Source: Candidatus Rokuibacteriota bacterium (GTDB lineage Bacteria; Methylomirabilota; Methylomirabilia; Rokubacteriales; CSP1-6). From it: 64,000 nucleotides of DNA. Shown piece by piece: positions 51,169-60,507 of this stretch. Numbering within the stretch: position 1 is the first letter of the stretch; the number at the start of each line of letters is the position of its first letter. Made by a program: the position numbers and the translations under genes. The notes below the pieces were generated by a model, which was not told the DNA's origin, did not search any database, and saw only the letters and a program-made list of their open reading frames with translations. The stretch covers positions 24,629 through 88,628 of the forward strand of contig QHSX01000052.1 of assembly GCA_003221695.1 (NCBI GenBank). The letters are read 5' to 3'.

Positions 51169-51843
51169 ATCGCCGTTATCGATTACGGCCGGGGCAACCT
51201 CGGGTCTGTCGAAAAGGCGTTCGGCCGCGTCGGCATCCCGGCGGTCGTGACCCAGGATCCACGCGCCGTGGACGAGGCGGACGCCGTCGTGCTCCCAGGC
51301 GACGGAGCGTTCCACGACGCCATGGCGAACCTCGAGCACCTCGGCCTCCTCACGGCCCTCGGGCGGGCGCTGGACGGGAGCCGGCCGTTTCTCGGCATCT
51401 GCCTCGGCTACCAACTCCTGTTTTCGACGAGCGAGGAGTTCGGCGAGGGACGCGGCCTCGACGTGATCCCGGGGGTGGTACGGAGGTTCCCGCCGGGCCG
51501 GAAGGTTCCGCATATGGGTTGGAACCGCGTCCAGCACGCGGGGGAGCTGCGCCTCTTCGAGGGCATCCCGACGGGCGCCCATTTCTACTTCGTCCACTCC
51601 TATTACCCTGTCGTAGCGACGGCCGCGAGCTCGGCTCAGACCGAGGGTGGCCTGCGGCAGGCGCACGGGGCTCCGGGGCGCCCGACCCTTCGCGCGGCGT
51701 GGTGCGAGTACGGGATCAAGTTCGCGGCCGCGATCGAACAGGGGCGGATCTACGCGACCCAGTTCCATCCGGAGAAAAGCCAACGCTGGGGGCTCCGGCT
51801 CCTCGAGAACTTCGCGGCGATCGTGAAGGGCGGCGCCCGGTGA
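51166..51843 (+). CDS. hisH: imidazole glycerol phosphate synthase glutaminase subunit, with insert
   Basis: The 225-residue class I glutaminase has the nucleophile Cys79 in LGICLGYQLL and the His201/Glu203 pair in ATQFHPEKS. VIDYGRGNLGSVEKAFGRVG, VPHMGWN and FYFVHSYYPV are standard. Between SYYPV and CEYG there is an insert of about 20 residues (SSAQTEGGLRQAHGAPGRP) not found in typical HisH. The GTG start at 51166 lies in the last repeat unit. HisH feeds ammonia to HisF to make IGP and AICAR. It overlaps hisA by GTGA. Confidence 0.95.
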   Translation: MIAVIDYGRGNLGSVEKAFGRVGIPAVVTQDPRAVDEADAVVLPGDGAFHDAMANLEHLGLLTALGRALDGSRPFLGICLGYQLLFSTSEEFGEGRGLDVIPGVVRRFPPGRKVPHMGWNRVQHAGELRLFEGIPTGAHFYFVHSYYPVVATAASSAQTEGGLRQAHGAPGRPTLRAAWCEYGIKFAAAIEQGRIYATQFHPEKSQRWGLRLLENFAAIVKGGAR

Positions 51844-52562
51844 TCATCATCCCTGCCATCGATCTCCGTGGCGCGCGGTGCGTGCGGCTCCATCAGGGCC
51901 GCGCCGATCAAGAGACTGTCTTCTCCGAGGACCCCGTCGCGATGGCTGTGCACTGGAAGGATCTCGGCGCCGAGCGGCTCCATGTCGTCGACCTCGACGG
52001 CGCGTTCGCCGGCGAGCCGCGACAGACCACGCTCGTGGCCGAGATCGTGGAGGCGGTCGCCCCGGTCCCCGTACAGACGGGCGGCGGTCTGCGCGATCTC
52101 GAGGCGGTCGGCCGCGCGCTCGCCGCCGGCGCACGCTGGGCGGTCGTGGGGACGCGGGCCGCCCTCGACCCGGAGTTCCTCCATGAGGTCTGCCGTGCGT
52201 GGCCCGCGAGGGTGATCGTCGCCGTGGACGGGCGGGGCCCGCGCGTCGCGGTCCGTGGCTGGACCGAGGTCGCGAGCGCGACTGTCCTCGACGTCGGGCG
52301 GCGCGCCCGCGACGCGGCGGCCGCCGCGCTCCTCTATACCGACGTGACCCGCGACGGTACTGGGAGGGGGCCGAACGTGGACGAGACGGCGGCGCTGGCC
52401 CGCGCGGTCGACCTACCCGTCCTCGCGTCCGGCGGTGTGGCGCGTCTCGACGACTTGCGACGACTCGCCGAGGTGCCGGGGGTGGAGGGCTGCGTGGTCG
52501 GGCGCGCCCTGTACACCGGCGTGCTCGACCTCGCCGAAGCCGTGCAGGAACTGGCCAAATGA
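51840..52562 (+). CDS. hisA: ProFAR isomerase
   Basis: GTG 51840 gives 240 residues: [19 protein letters not shown] with the first catalytic Asp, [44 protein letters not shown], and the second Asp in [16 protein letters not shown]. It isomerises ProFAR to PRFAR in a (beta/alpha)8 barrel. The longer track ORF begins in hisH in another frame. [29 protein letters not shown] completes the barrel. A type B repeat follows the stop. Confidence 0.96.
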   Translation: MIIIPAIDLRGARCVRLHQGRADQETVFSEDPVAMAVHWKDLGAERLHVVDLDGAFAGEPRQTTLVAEIVEAVAPVPVQTGGGLRDLEAVGRALAAGARWAVVGTRAALDPEFLHEVCRAWPARVIVAVDGRGPRVAVRGWTEVASATVLDVGRRARDAAAAALLYTDVTRDGTGRGPNVDETAALARAVDLPVLASGGVARLDDLRRLAEVPGVEGCVVGRALYTGVLDLAEAVQELAK

Positions 52563-52650
52563 CGCAAGGCGCCTTGGTCGGACGGAGCCGCGCTGTGCCC
52601 ACGGCACGCCACCCACGGAGTGCACCGGCCTCACGGCACTCGTTCCAATA
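52560..52650 (+). repeat. type B repeat lacking its core, before hisF
   Basis: GCCTTGGTCGGACGGAGCC...GTGCCCACGGCACGCC joins directly to CACGGAGTGCACCGGCCTC and CGTTCCAATAATG. Compared with the glpK copies, the central part (GACTCACGCAGGCTCGCCTC to CGCACTCC) is missing. The flanks match well. It spans the hisA stop to the hisF ATG. Confidence 0.82.
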
Positions 52651-53424
52651 ATGTTGGCCAAGCGCGTGATCCCCTGCCTCGACGTGAAGGACGGCCGCGT
52701 CGTCAAAGGTGTCCGCTTCGTCGACCTGCGCGACGCGGGTGACCCGGTCGAGGCCGCGCTCGCGTACGACACGCAGGGCGCCGATGAGCTCGTCTTCCTC
52801 GACATCACGGCCTCGCACGAGGCGCGCGCGACCATGCTCGACGTCGTGCGCCGCACCGCCGAGGGCATCTACATGCCACTGACAGTCGGCGGCGGCATCC
52901 GCTCGATCGACGACGTGCGGCAACTCCTGCGGGCGGGTGCCGACAAGGTCTCGCTGAACACCGCCGCGCTCGAGCGGCCCGTGCTCGTCCGCGAGGCGGC
53001 GGAGCGCTTCGGCAGCCAGTGCATCGTGATCGCGATCGACGCGCGGCGGGAAGGGCGGGGGGCGCCGCAGCGTTGGGGCGTCTACACCCACGGCGGCCGG
53101 CGCCCCGCGGGGCGTGACGCGGTCCGGTGGGCGCGCGAGGTGGTCGAGCTCGGCGCGGGCGAGATCCTTTTGACGAGCATGGACTGCGACGGAACCAAGG
53201 ACGGCTACGACCTCGAGCTGACGCGCGCCGTCTCCGAGGTCGTCCCCGTCCCCGTGATCGCCTCGGGGGGCGCCGGCTCACTCGACCATCTGTACGAGGG
53301 GCTCGTCGAGGGGCGCGCCGACGCGGTCCTGGCCGCGTCCATCTTTCACTTCGGCATGCACACCATCGCGGAGGCCAAGGCGTATCTCAGAGAGCGCGGC
53401 GTCGAGGTGCGCTGCCAGCCATGA
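52651..53424 (+). CDS. hisF: imidazole glycerol phosphate synthase cyclase subunit
   Basis: The 257-residue barrel enzyme has [33 protein letters not shown] with catalytic Asp11, [32 protein letters not shown], and the second Asp in [15 protein letters not shown]. It joins PRFAR with ammonia from HisH. There is no good Shine-Dalgarno sequence, since the preceding repeat ends CGTTCCAAT-A-ATG. The 329-residue track form would include repeat-encoded residues. It overlaps hisIE by ATGA. Confidence 0.97.
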   Translation: MLAKRVIPCLDVKDGRVVKGVRFVDLRDAGDPVEAALAYDTQGADELVFLDITASHEARATMLDVVRRTAEGIYMPLTVGGGIRSIDDVRQLLRAGADKVSLNTAALERPVLVREAAERFGSQCIVIAIDARREGRGAPQRWGVYTHGGRRPAGRDAVRWAREVVELGAGEILLTSMDCDGTKDGYDLELTRAVSEVVPVPVIASGGAGSLDHLYEGLVEGRADAVLAASIFHFGMHTIAEAKAYLRERGVEVRCQP

Positions 53425-54071
53425 CGGTCGGCGAGCTCAAGTTCGACCCGCAGGGGCTGATCCCCGCCGTCGTCCAGGAAGCGGACACCGGCGACCTCCT
53501 CATGGTGGCCTGGATGGACCGGTCGGCCGTGGAGCAGACGCTCGCGAGCGGGGTGACCCACTTCTGGTCGCGCTCGCGCAGCGTCCCGTGGCGCAAGGGC
53601 GAGACCTCCGGTCACACGCAGCACGTCCGGGCCGTCTACGCCGACTGCGACGCGGACGCGCTCCTCGTGCAGGTCCACCAGGAGGGCGTCGCGTGTCACA
53701 CGGGGCGGCGCACCTGCTTTTTCGCGGCGCTCCAGGAGGGCGGCGGCAAGCCAGGGTCGCCGCCGCCTGCGAACATGCTCGAGCGTCTCGAGCGGACGAT
53801 CGAGACGCGGAAGGCGAACCCGCGGCCGGACTCGTACGTCGCCGGGCTCCTCGCGGAGGGCGAGGCGGCGATCTGTCGGAAAATCGGTGAGGAGGCGGCC
53901 GAGGTCATCACCGCCGCACTCGGTGGTGAGGGCGACCGGCGCTTGATTGAGGAGGCGGCCGATCTCTGGTTCCACACGCTGGTCCTGCTGGGCGCTCGTT
54001 CGATCCCGCTCCGCGAAGTGGTCGTGGAGCTCGCGCGGCGGCACGCGGGGCGCGCCGGGTCGGACCGTTAG
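53421..54071 (+). CDS. hisIE: bifunctional phosphoribosyl-AMP cyclohydrolase / phosphoribosyl-ATP pyrophosphatase
   Basis: Residues 1-110 are His[46 protein letters not shown] and the metal Cys/Asp motifs ADCDADALL and [13 protein letters not shown]. Residues about 118-216 are His[50 protein letters not shown] with the acidic helices of a MazG-like fold. It runs steps 2 and 3 of histidine synthesis. A Gly/Pro-rich linker ([13 protein letters not shown]) joins the two. It is the last his gene; the lipoprotein gene follows after 6 bp. Confidence 0.96.
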   Translation: MTVGELKFDPQGLIPAVVQEADTGDLLMVAWMDRSAVEQTLASGVTHFWSRSRSVPWRKGETSGHTQHVRAVYADCDADALLVQVHQEGVACHTGRRTCFFAALQEGGGKPGSPPPANMLERLERTIETRKANPRPDSYVAGLLAEGEAAICRKIGEEAAEVITAALGGEGDRRLIEEAADLWFHTLVLLGARSIPLREVVVELARRHAGRAGSDR

Positions 54072-54077
54072 GGGACG

Positions 54078-54584
54078 GTGGGAGCGCGCGGCGTCGTGGC
54101 GCTCGCCTTCACGGTCGTCGTCGTGGCTACCGGGTGCGCCGGGAGGCGGATCGAGAGCGGCGTCTTCCATTCGCCCAAAGGCTACCGCGTCGGAATCCCG
54201 GGCGCCGAGTGGACGGTAATCGAGGCGAGCGGGGCCGATCTGGAGCTCAGGCACCGCACGGCGCCGGTGGCGATGCTGGCCAACGCGACGTGCGGGGAGG
54301 CGACCCCCGCCGCCCGGCTGGATGTGCTCTCCCGGCATCTCTTGATGGGGTTTCAGAGCCGTGCCATCGTCGAGTGGGAGGACGTGGCGGTCGATGGGCG
54401 GCGCGCCGTCCATGCCGTGCTCGACGGCCGCCTCGCCGCCGGCGAGGCCCTCACGCGGGTCGAGACGTACGTGATGAAGGACGAGCGGTGCGTGTACGAC
54501 TTCGCGCTGGTCGCGCCGCCGGAGTCCTTCGAGACCTGGCGGACCGCGTTCCGCGAGCTGGTCGACACCTTCGCGACGGAGTGA
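54078..54584 (+). CDS. lipoprotein, unknown, heading an Mla-type operon
   Basis: GTG 54078 with AGGGGA just before gives 168 residues, with a lipoprotein signal (VALAFTVVVVATGC, Cys20). The mature domain (SGVFHSPKGYRVGIPGAEWTVIEASGADLELRHRTAPVAMLANATC... FETWRTAFRELVDTFATE) resembles small alpha-beta lipoproteins of the PsbP/DUF1795-like shape. Its GTGA overlap with mlaE suggests an envelope partner of the lipid transporter, but it is not a recognised MlaC or MlaA. Confidence 0.72.
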   Translation: MGARGVVALAFTVVVVATGCAGRRIESGVFHSPKGYRVGIPGAEWTVIEASGADLELRHRTAPVAMLANATCGEATPAARLDVLSRHLLMGFQSRAIVEWEDVAVDGRRAVHAVLDGRLAAGEALTRVETYVMKDERCVYDFALVAPPESFETWRTAFRELVDTFATE

Positions 54585-55351
54585 CGGGGTTGGAACTCTC
54601 CCTGAGGCGTACGGTCGTCTGGTACGGCGGGCTCGGCCTCCTCACGGGTCGCGTCGTGCGGAGCCTGGCGCTCCCGCCCAAGTACTTCCGGTTGATCCTC
54701 CGCGAGATCGAGTCGATGGGCGTGCAGTCGCTCGGCGTTGCGCTCACCGCGGCGATCTTCACGGGGATGGTGTTCACGATCCAGAGCGCGGTGAACATGG
54801 CGCGCTTCGGCGCCGAGACCTACGTGGGACCAGTCGCGGCCCTCGCGATCCTCCGGGAGCTCGGACCGGTGCTCACCGCGATCCTCGTCGGCGGAAAGGT
54901 CGCCTCGGGGATCACCGCGGAGCTCGGCTCGATGAAGGTCACGGAGCAGATCGACGCGCTCCGGACGCTCGGCGTGAACTACGTCAAGCGCCTCGTGGTC
55001 CCGCGCGTGCTCGCGTCACTGGTCGTCTTCCCGCTGCTCACGGTTCTCACCGACGCCGTCGGCGTCCTGGGCGGCATGGTGATCATGTTCGTCGAGCGTG
55101 GCGCCGACATGTACGCCTACTGGAACACGACGACGTACTGGGTGGTGCCGAAGGACTTCCTGACGGGCATCGGCAAGTCGGTCTTCTTCGGCGCGGTCGT
55201 GACGCTGATTGGCTGCTATAACGGGCTGTCCACCGAGGGCGGCACCGAGGGGCTGGGGCGCGCGACAACGGCGACGGTCGTCCACGTGACGATGGGTGTG
55301 ATCGTGTCAGACTTCTTCCTCACCAAGCTGTTCCTCACGCTCTTCTACTGA
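54581..55351 (+). CDS. mlaE: MlaE-type phospholipid ABC transporter permease
   Basis: From GTG 54581 the permease has 256 residues with the MlaE core ESMGVQSLGVALTAAIFTGMVFTIQSAVNMARFGAETYVGPVAALAILRELGPVLTAILVGGKVASGITAELGSMKVTEQIDALRTLGV. Five to six membrane segments are predicted. It forms the inner-membrane channel with MlaF and MlaD for phospholipid traffic between membranes. A TTG at 54590 is an alternative start. mlaF begins 7 bp downstream. Confidence 0.95.
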   Translation: MTGLELSLRRTVVWYGGLGLLTGRVVRSLALPPKYFRLILREIESMGVQSLGVALTAAIFTGMVFTIQSAVNMARFGAETYVGPVAALAILRELGPVLTAILVGGKVASGITAELGSMKVTEQIDALRTLGVNYVKRLVVPRVLASLVVFPLLTVLTDAVGVLGGMVIMFVERGADMYAYWNTTTYWVVPKDFLTGIGKSVFFGAVVTLIGCYNGLSTEGGTEGLGRATTATVVHVTMGVIVSDFFLTKLFLTLFY

Positions 55352-55357
55352 GGCCTC

Positions 55358-56101
55358 GTGGTGCAGACGATCATCGAGGCCATCGACGTGCAGAAGAACT
55401 TCGACGCGGTCGAAGTGCTCCGAGGCGTCTCGTTCGCGCTCGTCAAGGGCGAGACGCTCGTCGTGATGGGCGGCAGCGGCTCGGGGAAGACGGTCCTCCT
55501 GCGGCTGGTCGCCGGCCTCATCCGCCCGGACGCGGGTCAGATCCGTGTCTTCGACCGCGCCATCGAGCGCCTCTCCGAAGAGGAGCTCCTGCCGCTCCGG
55601 CGCCGGCTGGGCTTCGTGTTCCAGGGGGCGGCGCTCTTCGACTCGCTCTCCGTATACGAGAACGTCGCCTATCCATTGCGAGAGCACGCGAGCCTGGACG
55701 AGGCCGAGATCCGGGCACGGGTCGTCCGCAATCTCTCGCTCGTGGGGCTCGGCGGCGAGGTGCTCGGCCTTCTGCCGTCGGAGCTGTCGGGCGGGATGAG
55801 GAAGCGCGTCGGCATCGCGCGTGCGCTGTGCGTGGAGCCGGAGGCGCTCCTGTTCGACGAGCCGACCGGCGGGCTCGATCCCACGAATTCCAAGCTCGTC
55901 GGCGAGCTGATCCGGGAGCTGCGCGGCGGCGTGTGCGATACCGCCATCGTGGTCACCCACGACCTCGAGCTCGCCAGGACCGTTGCCGATCGCGTGGCAG
56001 TGCTGATCGACGGACGGTTCGCGACGATCGGTCCGGTGGGCGCGGTGCTCGAGACGACCGACAGCGCCGTCCAGGCCTTCCTGGCCGGCGAGGCGCGGTG
56101 A
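55358..56101 (+). CDS. mlaF: MlaF-type ABC transporter ATPase
   Basis: The 247-residue ATPase has Walker A VMGGSGSGKTVLLRLVAG, the Q-loop VFQGAALFDSLSVYENVAYPLREH, the ABC signature LSGGMRKRVGIARAL and Walker B ALLFDEPTGGLDP. VTHDLELARTVADRVAVL gives the switch His. GALFDSLTVxENVAFPLRE-type wording is typical for MlaF. It powers MlaE/MlaD lipid transport. Its stop is followed directly by type A repeat sequence. Confidence 0.96.
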   Translation: MVQTIIEAIDVQKNFDAVEVLRGVSFALVKGETLVVMGGSGSGKTVLLRLVAGLIRPDAGQIRVFDRAIERLSEEELLPLRRRLGFVFQGAALFDSLSVYENVAYPLREHASLDEAEIRARVVRNLSLVGLGGEVLGLLPSELSGGMRKRVGIARALCVEPEALLFDEPTGGLDPTNSKLVGELIRELRGGVCDTAIVVTHDLELARTVADRVAVLIDGRFATIGPVGAVLETTDSAVQAFLAGEAR

Positions 56102-56263
56102 GCCAATGTGGTCGTACGAGCCGCAGGGCGTCGCGGGGCCGCCGTACGAGCCGCCGCCGAAGGCGAGGCGAGTCTGTGATCGACCCCCCGCCGTCCGAGG
56201 CGAGTCTAGGATGTGGTCGTGCGAGCCGCAGGGCGTCGCGCGAGCCGCAGGGGAGGCGAGTCG
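56102..56263 (+). repeat. type A repeat, degenerate array before mlaD
   Basis: Pieces read AATGTGGTCGTACGAGCCGC, GGCGAGGCGAGTCTGTGATC, GGATGTGGTCGTGCGAGCCG and CAGGGGAGGCGAGTCG-ATG. They are shortened and mutated copies of the unit at 6911-6954. The array fills the whole gap between mlaF and mlaD, and the last piece supplies GGGGAGGCGAG as the mlaD ribosome site. Confidence 0.85.
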
Positions 56264-57442
56264 ATGAATGACGAGAGACGCGAGATCGCGGTGAAGTTCC
56301 GCGTAGGCGTGTTCGTCCTCGTGGCCCTCGCGGCCTTCCTCGGCATGGTGTACGCCCTCGGCGCCCGGGCGCGGCTCTTCGAGGCGCACTACACGATTCA
56401 CGCCGAGTTCACCGAGGTCGCCGGGCTCATGGAGGGCGCGACGGTCCGGCTCGCCGGCGTGCAGATCGGCCGCGTCACGGACGTGCACCTGCCCGGCGAG
56501 CCCGGCGGCAAGGTGCGGGTCGACCTCACCATCGCTCGGCGTTATGCCGACCGCATCCGTCGGGATTCGATCGCGCGCATCGAGACGCAAGGATTGCTCG
56601 GCGACAAGGTGGTCGAGGTGACGGTGGGAACGGCGGCGGCGCCACCGCTCCAGCCCGGCGAGGTGCTCACCGCGCGCGAGCCGACCGACTTCGCCCGCGT
56701 GCTGACGCAGGGTGCCGACACGGCGAGGGACGCCGCGGCCCTCGTCGCGGCGCTCCGCCAGACGGCCGAGGACGTGAACCGGTCGAGGCTCGTCGGCGAT
56801 GTGTCGGCGACGGTCGCCAAGCTCAACCGTGTCGTCGATCAAGTCGAGCACGGACGCGGCTGGGCGCACACCCTCCTGTACGAGGAGCCGGTGGCGCTCA
56901 AGCGCCTGAACGAGACCGTCACGACGACGCAGAAGCTCCTCGATCGCGTGGTCGGAGGTCAGAGCCCCGCGGGCGTGCTCCTCTCACCCGCTGGAACAGA
57001 CGCCGCGCAGCGCTTCGTCGCGGCGATGGATCGACTCGGGCGCCTGATCGACCGCCCCGGGGCCGAGTCGGGCCTCCTCCCCGCACTCCTCTTCGACCCG
57101 AAGTACAAGGAGGCGCTCGACGATCTCCGCATCGTCACGCGAAACCTCCGCGACGTGTCCGAGCGGATCGCCGGCGGGCGGGGCGCGCTCGGCGGCCTCG
57201 TCGCCGACGGGGACGGCGGCGGCCTGCGCCAGACCGTGCAGGACCTGAGAGTCACGGTAGCGAACCTCAAGGAGATCAGCGAGAAGGTCAAGGAGGGCGA
57301 GGGGACGATCGGCGCGCTCATCGCGGACCCGACGATCTACGAGCGGCTCGTGACGATCCTCGAGGGCGCCCAGCGGTCCTTCCTGCTCCGATCGCTCATC
57401 CGGAGCCTCGGGGAGCCAAAGGGTGACGGCTCGCGACGCTAG
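56264..57442 (+). CDS. mlaD: MlaD/MCE-domain lipid-binding protein
   Basis: ATG 56264 gives 392 residues. One N-terminal helix (FRVGVFVLVALAAFLGMVYALG) anchors it, and an MCE domain follows (YTIHAEFTEVAGLMEGATVRLAGVQIGRVTDVHL... RRDSIARIETQGLLGDKVVEV, about 40-145). The C-terminal 240 residues are helical (VAALRQTAEDVNRSRLVGDVSATVAKLNRVVDQVEHG), long for MlaD and more like the tunnel-forming MCE proteins of other Proteobacteria. It sits in the periplasm and hands phospholipids on. It overlaps the radA start by 20 bp. Confidence 0.93.
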   Translation: MNDERREIAVKFRVGVFVLVALAAFLGMVYALGARARLFEAHYTIHAEFTEVAGLMEGATVRLAGVQIGRVTDVHLPGEPGGKVRVDLTIARRYADRIRRDSIARIETQGLLGDKVVEVTVGTAAAPPLQPGEVLTAREPTDFARVLTQGADTARDAAALVAALRQTAEDVNRSRLVGDVSATVAKLNRVVDQVEHGRGWAHTLLYEEPVALKRLNETVTTTQKLLDRVVGGQSPAGVLLSPAGTDAAQRFVAAMDRLGRLIDRPGAESGLLPALLFDPKYKEALDDLRIVTRNLRDVSERIAGGRGALGGLVADGDGGGLRQTVQDLRVTVANLKEISEKVKEGEGTIGALIADPTIYERLVTILEGAQRSFLLRSLIRSLGEPKGDGSRR

Positions 57443-58790
57443 CGTCTATCGCTGCCAACAGTGCGGATACGCGAGCCCCAAGGCCGGCACCTGTCCCGAC
57501 TGCCTGCGGGCTGGCGCGGGCTACCTCCAGCTCGTGGAGGAGCGCGCGGCGCCGGCGCGAAGCGGCCGGGGGTCGCCGGCCGGGGAGGGGCGGCCCCGGC
57601 CCCTGCGTGACATCACGCTGGAGCAGCACGACCGCATCCGCACCGGCATCGGCGAGCTCGACCGTGTTCTGGGCGGCGGCGTCGTCCGCGGCTCGCTCGT
57701 CCTCGTGGGCGGGGATCCGGGCATCGGCAAAAGCACGCTGCTCCTGCAGACGGCGCGGGCGCTTGCGCGCGTGACCCCGCCCGTCCTGTACGTGTCGGCG
57801 GAGGAGTCGGCGGCGCAGGTCAAGATACGCGCGGAGCGGCTCGGGATCGCCGCGGACGGCCTGCTCCTCTGGACGGAGACCGACCTCGCCGCGGTCCAGG
57901 CCCAGCTCGACGACGTGAAGCCCCGCGCGCTCGTCGTGGATTCGATCCAGACCGTCTTCCTGCCCGAGCTCGAGTCCGCGCCGGGGAGCGTCGCGCAGGT
58001 GCGCGAGTGCGGCGCCCGCCTCATGATGCTCGCCAAGGGGCTCGGGATCGCCACGTTCCTCGTCGGTCACGTGACGAAGGAGGGCGCGCTCGCGGGGCCG
58101 CGGGTTCTCGAACACCTGGTGGACACGGTCCTCTACTTCGAGGGCGAGAGCCACCACGCCTACCGCGTGCTCCGCGCGGTCAAGAACCGCTTCGGCTCCA
58201 CCAATGAGATCGGCGTCTTCCAGATGGGCGAGGGGGGGCTCGCGGAGGTGACGAACCCGTCGGGGTTCTTCCTCGCAGAGCGGCCCGGCGACGCACCGGG
58301 CTCCGTCGTCGTCTCGAGCCTCGAGGGGACGCGCCCGCTCCTGCTCGAGCTCCAGGCGCTCGTCGCGCGCGCGTCCTTCGGCACACCGCGGCGGACCGTG
58401 CTCGGCGCCGACTACAACCGTGTGTGCCTCCTGCTCGCGGTGCTCGAGAAGCGCGCCGGCATGCCGCTCGCGAGTCAGGACGTGTTCGTCAACGTCGCGG
58501 GCGGAGGGCGCGTGACGGAGCCGGCGGCGGATCTTGGCATCGTCCTGGCCGCCGCGTCGAGCTACCTTGACCGCCCGGTGCCCGGCGACGTCGTCGTGCT
58601 GGGGGAGGTCGGGCTCACGGGCGAGGTGCGTGCGGTCGCCGGGCTCGAGCTCAGGCTGAAGGAAGCGGCGGCGCTCGGCTTCCGGCGCGCGGTCGTGCCG
58701 AAGAGCGGCGTTCCAGCCGGCACGAAGGTCCCGCTCGAAGTCCGTGGCGTGGCAACGGTCAACGAGGCGCTCGACGCGCTGCTCGGCTGA
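57423..58790 (+). CDS. radA: DNA repair protein RadA
   Basis: The 455-residue protein has a zinc-binding N-terminus (YRCQQCGYASPKAGTCPDCL), the RecA-like ATPase with Walker A GGDPGIGKSTLLLQ, the RadA-specific KNRFGSTNEIGVF motif, and a C-terminal Lon-like domain (VNVAGGGRVTEPAADLGIVLAAASSYLDRPVPGD) without catalytic Ser-Lys. It aids branch migration in recombination repair. GTG 57423 lies inside the end of mlaD. The long spacer between zinc finger and ATPase (RSGRGSPAGEGRPRP) is variable in the family. Confidence 0.96.
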   Translation: MTARDASVYRCQQCGYASPKAGTCPDCLRAGAGYLQLVEERAAPARSGRGSPAGEGRPRPLRDITLEQHDRIRTGIGELDRVLGGGVVRGSLVLVGGDPGIGKSTLLLQTARALARVTPPVLYVSAEESAAQVKIRAERLGIAADGLLLWTETDLAAVQAQLDDVKPRALVVDSIQTVFLPELESAPGSVAQVRECGARLMMLAKGLGIATFLVGHVTKEGALAGPRVLEHLVDTVLYFEGESHHAYRVLRAVKNRFGSTNEIGVFQMGEGGLAEVTNPSGFFLAERPGDAPGSVVVSSLEGTRPLLLELQALVARASFGTPRRTVLGADYNRVCLLLAVLEKRAGMPLASQDVFVNVAGGGRVTEPAADLGIVLAAASSYLDRPVPGDVVVLGEVGLTGEVRAVAGLELRLKEAAALGFRRAVVPKSGVPAGTKVPLEVRGVATVNEALDALLG

Positions 58791-58811
58791 GCGCATGACG
58801 GCTCGCGCCTC

Positions 58812-59834
58812 ATGACCAACACCGTTGTGCGGCTCGTCGTCCTGGTGGTCTCCGCCGCCGTCGGCGGGGCGACGGCCCAGGCGCTGGCGGCGCCCGTCCT
58901 GGCGGGCGGTGTCGCCGGCGCGCTCGTCGGTGGCGCCGCGGTCCTGCTCGAGGTCGTCGCGGCGTGGCTCCCGATCGAGCGCCTCGCGTGGGGCGTCGCG
59001 GGAGGGCTCGCCGGTCTCGGGGTCGGGCTCGTCGTCGGTCTCGTCGCAGCGGCGCTGGTCCCGCGGGGCCAGGCCTCGGTCGTCGCGCTCGCGCTCGCGC
59101 TCGGCGCGTACGTCGGCGCCGCGGTCGTGCTCGGGCGGCTCAGCGATCTGTCGGCGATCTCGGCGCGGTTCTTCCCCGCCTCCAGCGGGCGCCGCGGGCT
59201 CGACAAGATCCTCGATACCTCGGCCATCATCGACGGGCGGATCGCCGACGTCTGCGGGACGGGGTTCCTCGATGGTCCCCTGGTCGTTCCCGGCTTTGTG
59301 CTGCGTGAGCTCCAGCGGATCGCCGACTCGCCGGACGTGCTCAAGCGCAGTCGCGGCCGCCGGGGGTTCGAGGTGCTCGGCCGGCTCCAGCGGATCCCCG
59401 GGCTCAGGGTCGAGATTGCGGAGGTCGAGGTCGTCGGCGTCGAAGAGGTGGATCGGAAGCTCCTCGAGTTCGCACGGACGCGCGAGGGCAAGGTCGTCAC
59501 GAACGACTACAACCTCGCCAAGCTGGCGGAGGTCGGCGGCGTGGCCGTGCTGAACGTCAACGAGCTGGCGAACGCAGTGAAGCCAGTGATGCTCCCCGGC
59601 GAGGCGATGACCGTCCAGGTTCTCCGCGAGGGCAAGGAGCCTGGTCAGGGCGTTGGGTACCTCGACGACGGCACGATGGTCGTCATCGAGCAGGGCCGGC
59701 GACACATCGGCCGGGCGCTCGACGTGGTCGTGACGAGCGTGCTGCAGACGCCGGCGGGCCGAATGATCTTCACGCGCGCGCGCGACGAGGCAGCGCCGGC
59801 GGCCGTGGCGGCGCCGGAGCGCGCCGATGCCTAG
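58812..59834 (+). CDS. PIN-TRAM domain membrane protein (YacL-like)
   Basis: The 340-residue protein has three to four N-terminal hydrophobic segments (to about residue 125), a PIN nuclease domain beginning [36 protein letters not shown], and a C-terminal TRAM domain ([40 protein letters not shown]). Catalytic Asp residues of the PIN fold are visible in LDTS, DGRIAD and TNDYNLAK. YacL-type proteins are common next to radA and ispD in Gram-positives and some others. It may act as a membrane-tethered RNase. The stop overlaps ispD by 8 bp. Confidence 0.88.
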   Translation: MTNTVVRLVVLVVSAAVGGATAQALAAPVLAGGVAGALVGGAAVLLEVVAAWLPIERLAWGVAGGLAGLGVGLVVGLVAAALVPRGQASVVALALALGAYVGAAVVLGRLSDLSAISARFFPASSGRRGLDKILDTSAIIDGRIADVCGTGFLDGPLVVPGFVLRELQRIADSPDVLKRSRGRRGFEVLGRLQRIPGLRVEIAEVEVVGVEEVDRKLLEFARTREGKVVTNDYNLAKLAEVGGVAVLNVNELANAVKPVMLPGEAMTVQVLREGKEPGQGVGYLDDGTMVVIEQGRRHIGRALDVVVTSVLQTPAGRMIFTRARDEAAPAAVAAPERADA

Positions 59835-60507
59835 GGTGGTCGCCGTCATCCCCGCGGGCGGCGTGGGCAGGCGGTTCGGCGCCCGCACGCCGAAGCAGTT
59901 CCTGCGGCTGGGGCCGGCGCCGATCCTGGCGGCGACCGTCCGCCACTTCGCGCGCCACCCGGCGGTGGGCGTCGTCGTCGTCGCCGCGCCCGAGCCCTGG
60001 GTGGCGCGCGCGCGACGGATCCTCGAGCCCGTGGTGAAGGACGCGTCTCTCACGGTGGTCGCCGGCGGGCGCACGCGCCAGGACTCGGTATGGCTCGCGC
60101 TGCAGGCGGCGCCCGAGGACGCGGAGATCGTGGTGGTGCACGACGCGGTCCGTCCGCTGATCACGCGACACCTCATCGACGCCGTCGTGCGCGCGGCCGC
60201 CGCGGAGGGTGCGGCGATCTGTGCCCTGCCGATCACGGAGACGGTCAAGCGGGTGCGCGCCGCGCGGGTGGAGGCGACGCTCGATCGCTCGGAGCTCTGG
60301 GCGGTCCAGACCCCACAGGCGTTCCGCACCGACCTCCTCCGCGAGGCGCACGAGAAGGCGCGGCGCGACGGCGTCGTCGGCACCGACGACGCGGTGCTCG
60401 TCGAGCGCCTCGGTCACCCGGTGCGGGTGGTGCGTGGGCTCGTGGAGAACGTCAAGATCACGACGCCGGCGGATCTCCGCCGGGCGCGCTCTCTGGCCGG
60501 TCGGTGA
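59827..60507 (+). CDS. ispD: 2-C-methyl-D-erythritol 4-phosphate cytidylyltransferase
   Basis: The 226-residue enzyme starts [29 protein letters not shown] with the CTP-binding Gly-rich loop, and has [25 protein letters not shown] and [22 protein letters not shown], followed by [18 protein letters not shown] and [10 protein letters not shown]. It makes CDP-ME in the MEP isoprenoid path. It overlaps the PIN-TRAM gene and, by GTGA, ispF. The order ispD-ispF-cysS is common in bacteria. Confidence 0.96.
   Translation: MPRVVAVIPAGGVGRRFGARTPKQFLRLGPAPILAATVRHFARHPAVGVVVVAAPEPWVARARRILEPVVKDASLTVVAGGRTRQDSVWLALQAAPEDAEIVVVHDAVRPLITRHLIDAVVRAAAAEGAAICALPITETVKRVRAARVEATLDRSELWAVQTPQAFRTDLLREAHEKARRDGVVGTDDAVLVERLGHPVRVVRGLVENVKITTPADLRRARSLAGR

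Noticed and set aside
57396-60383. 995-residue minus-strand ORF
   Set aside because: Antisense to radA, PIN-TRAM and ispD; composition is that of a shadow.
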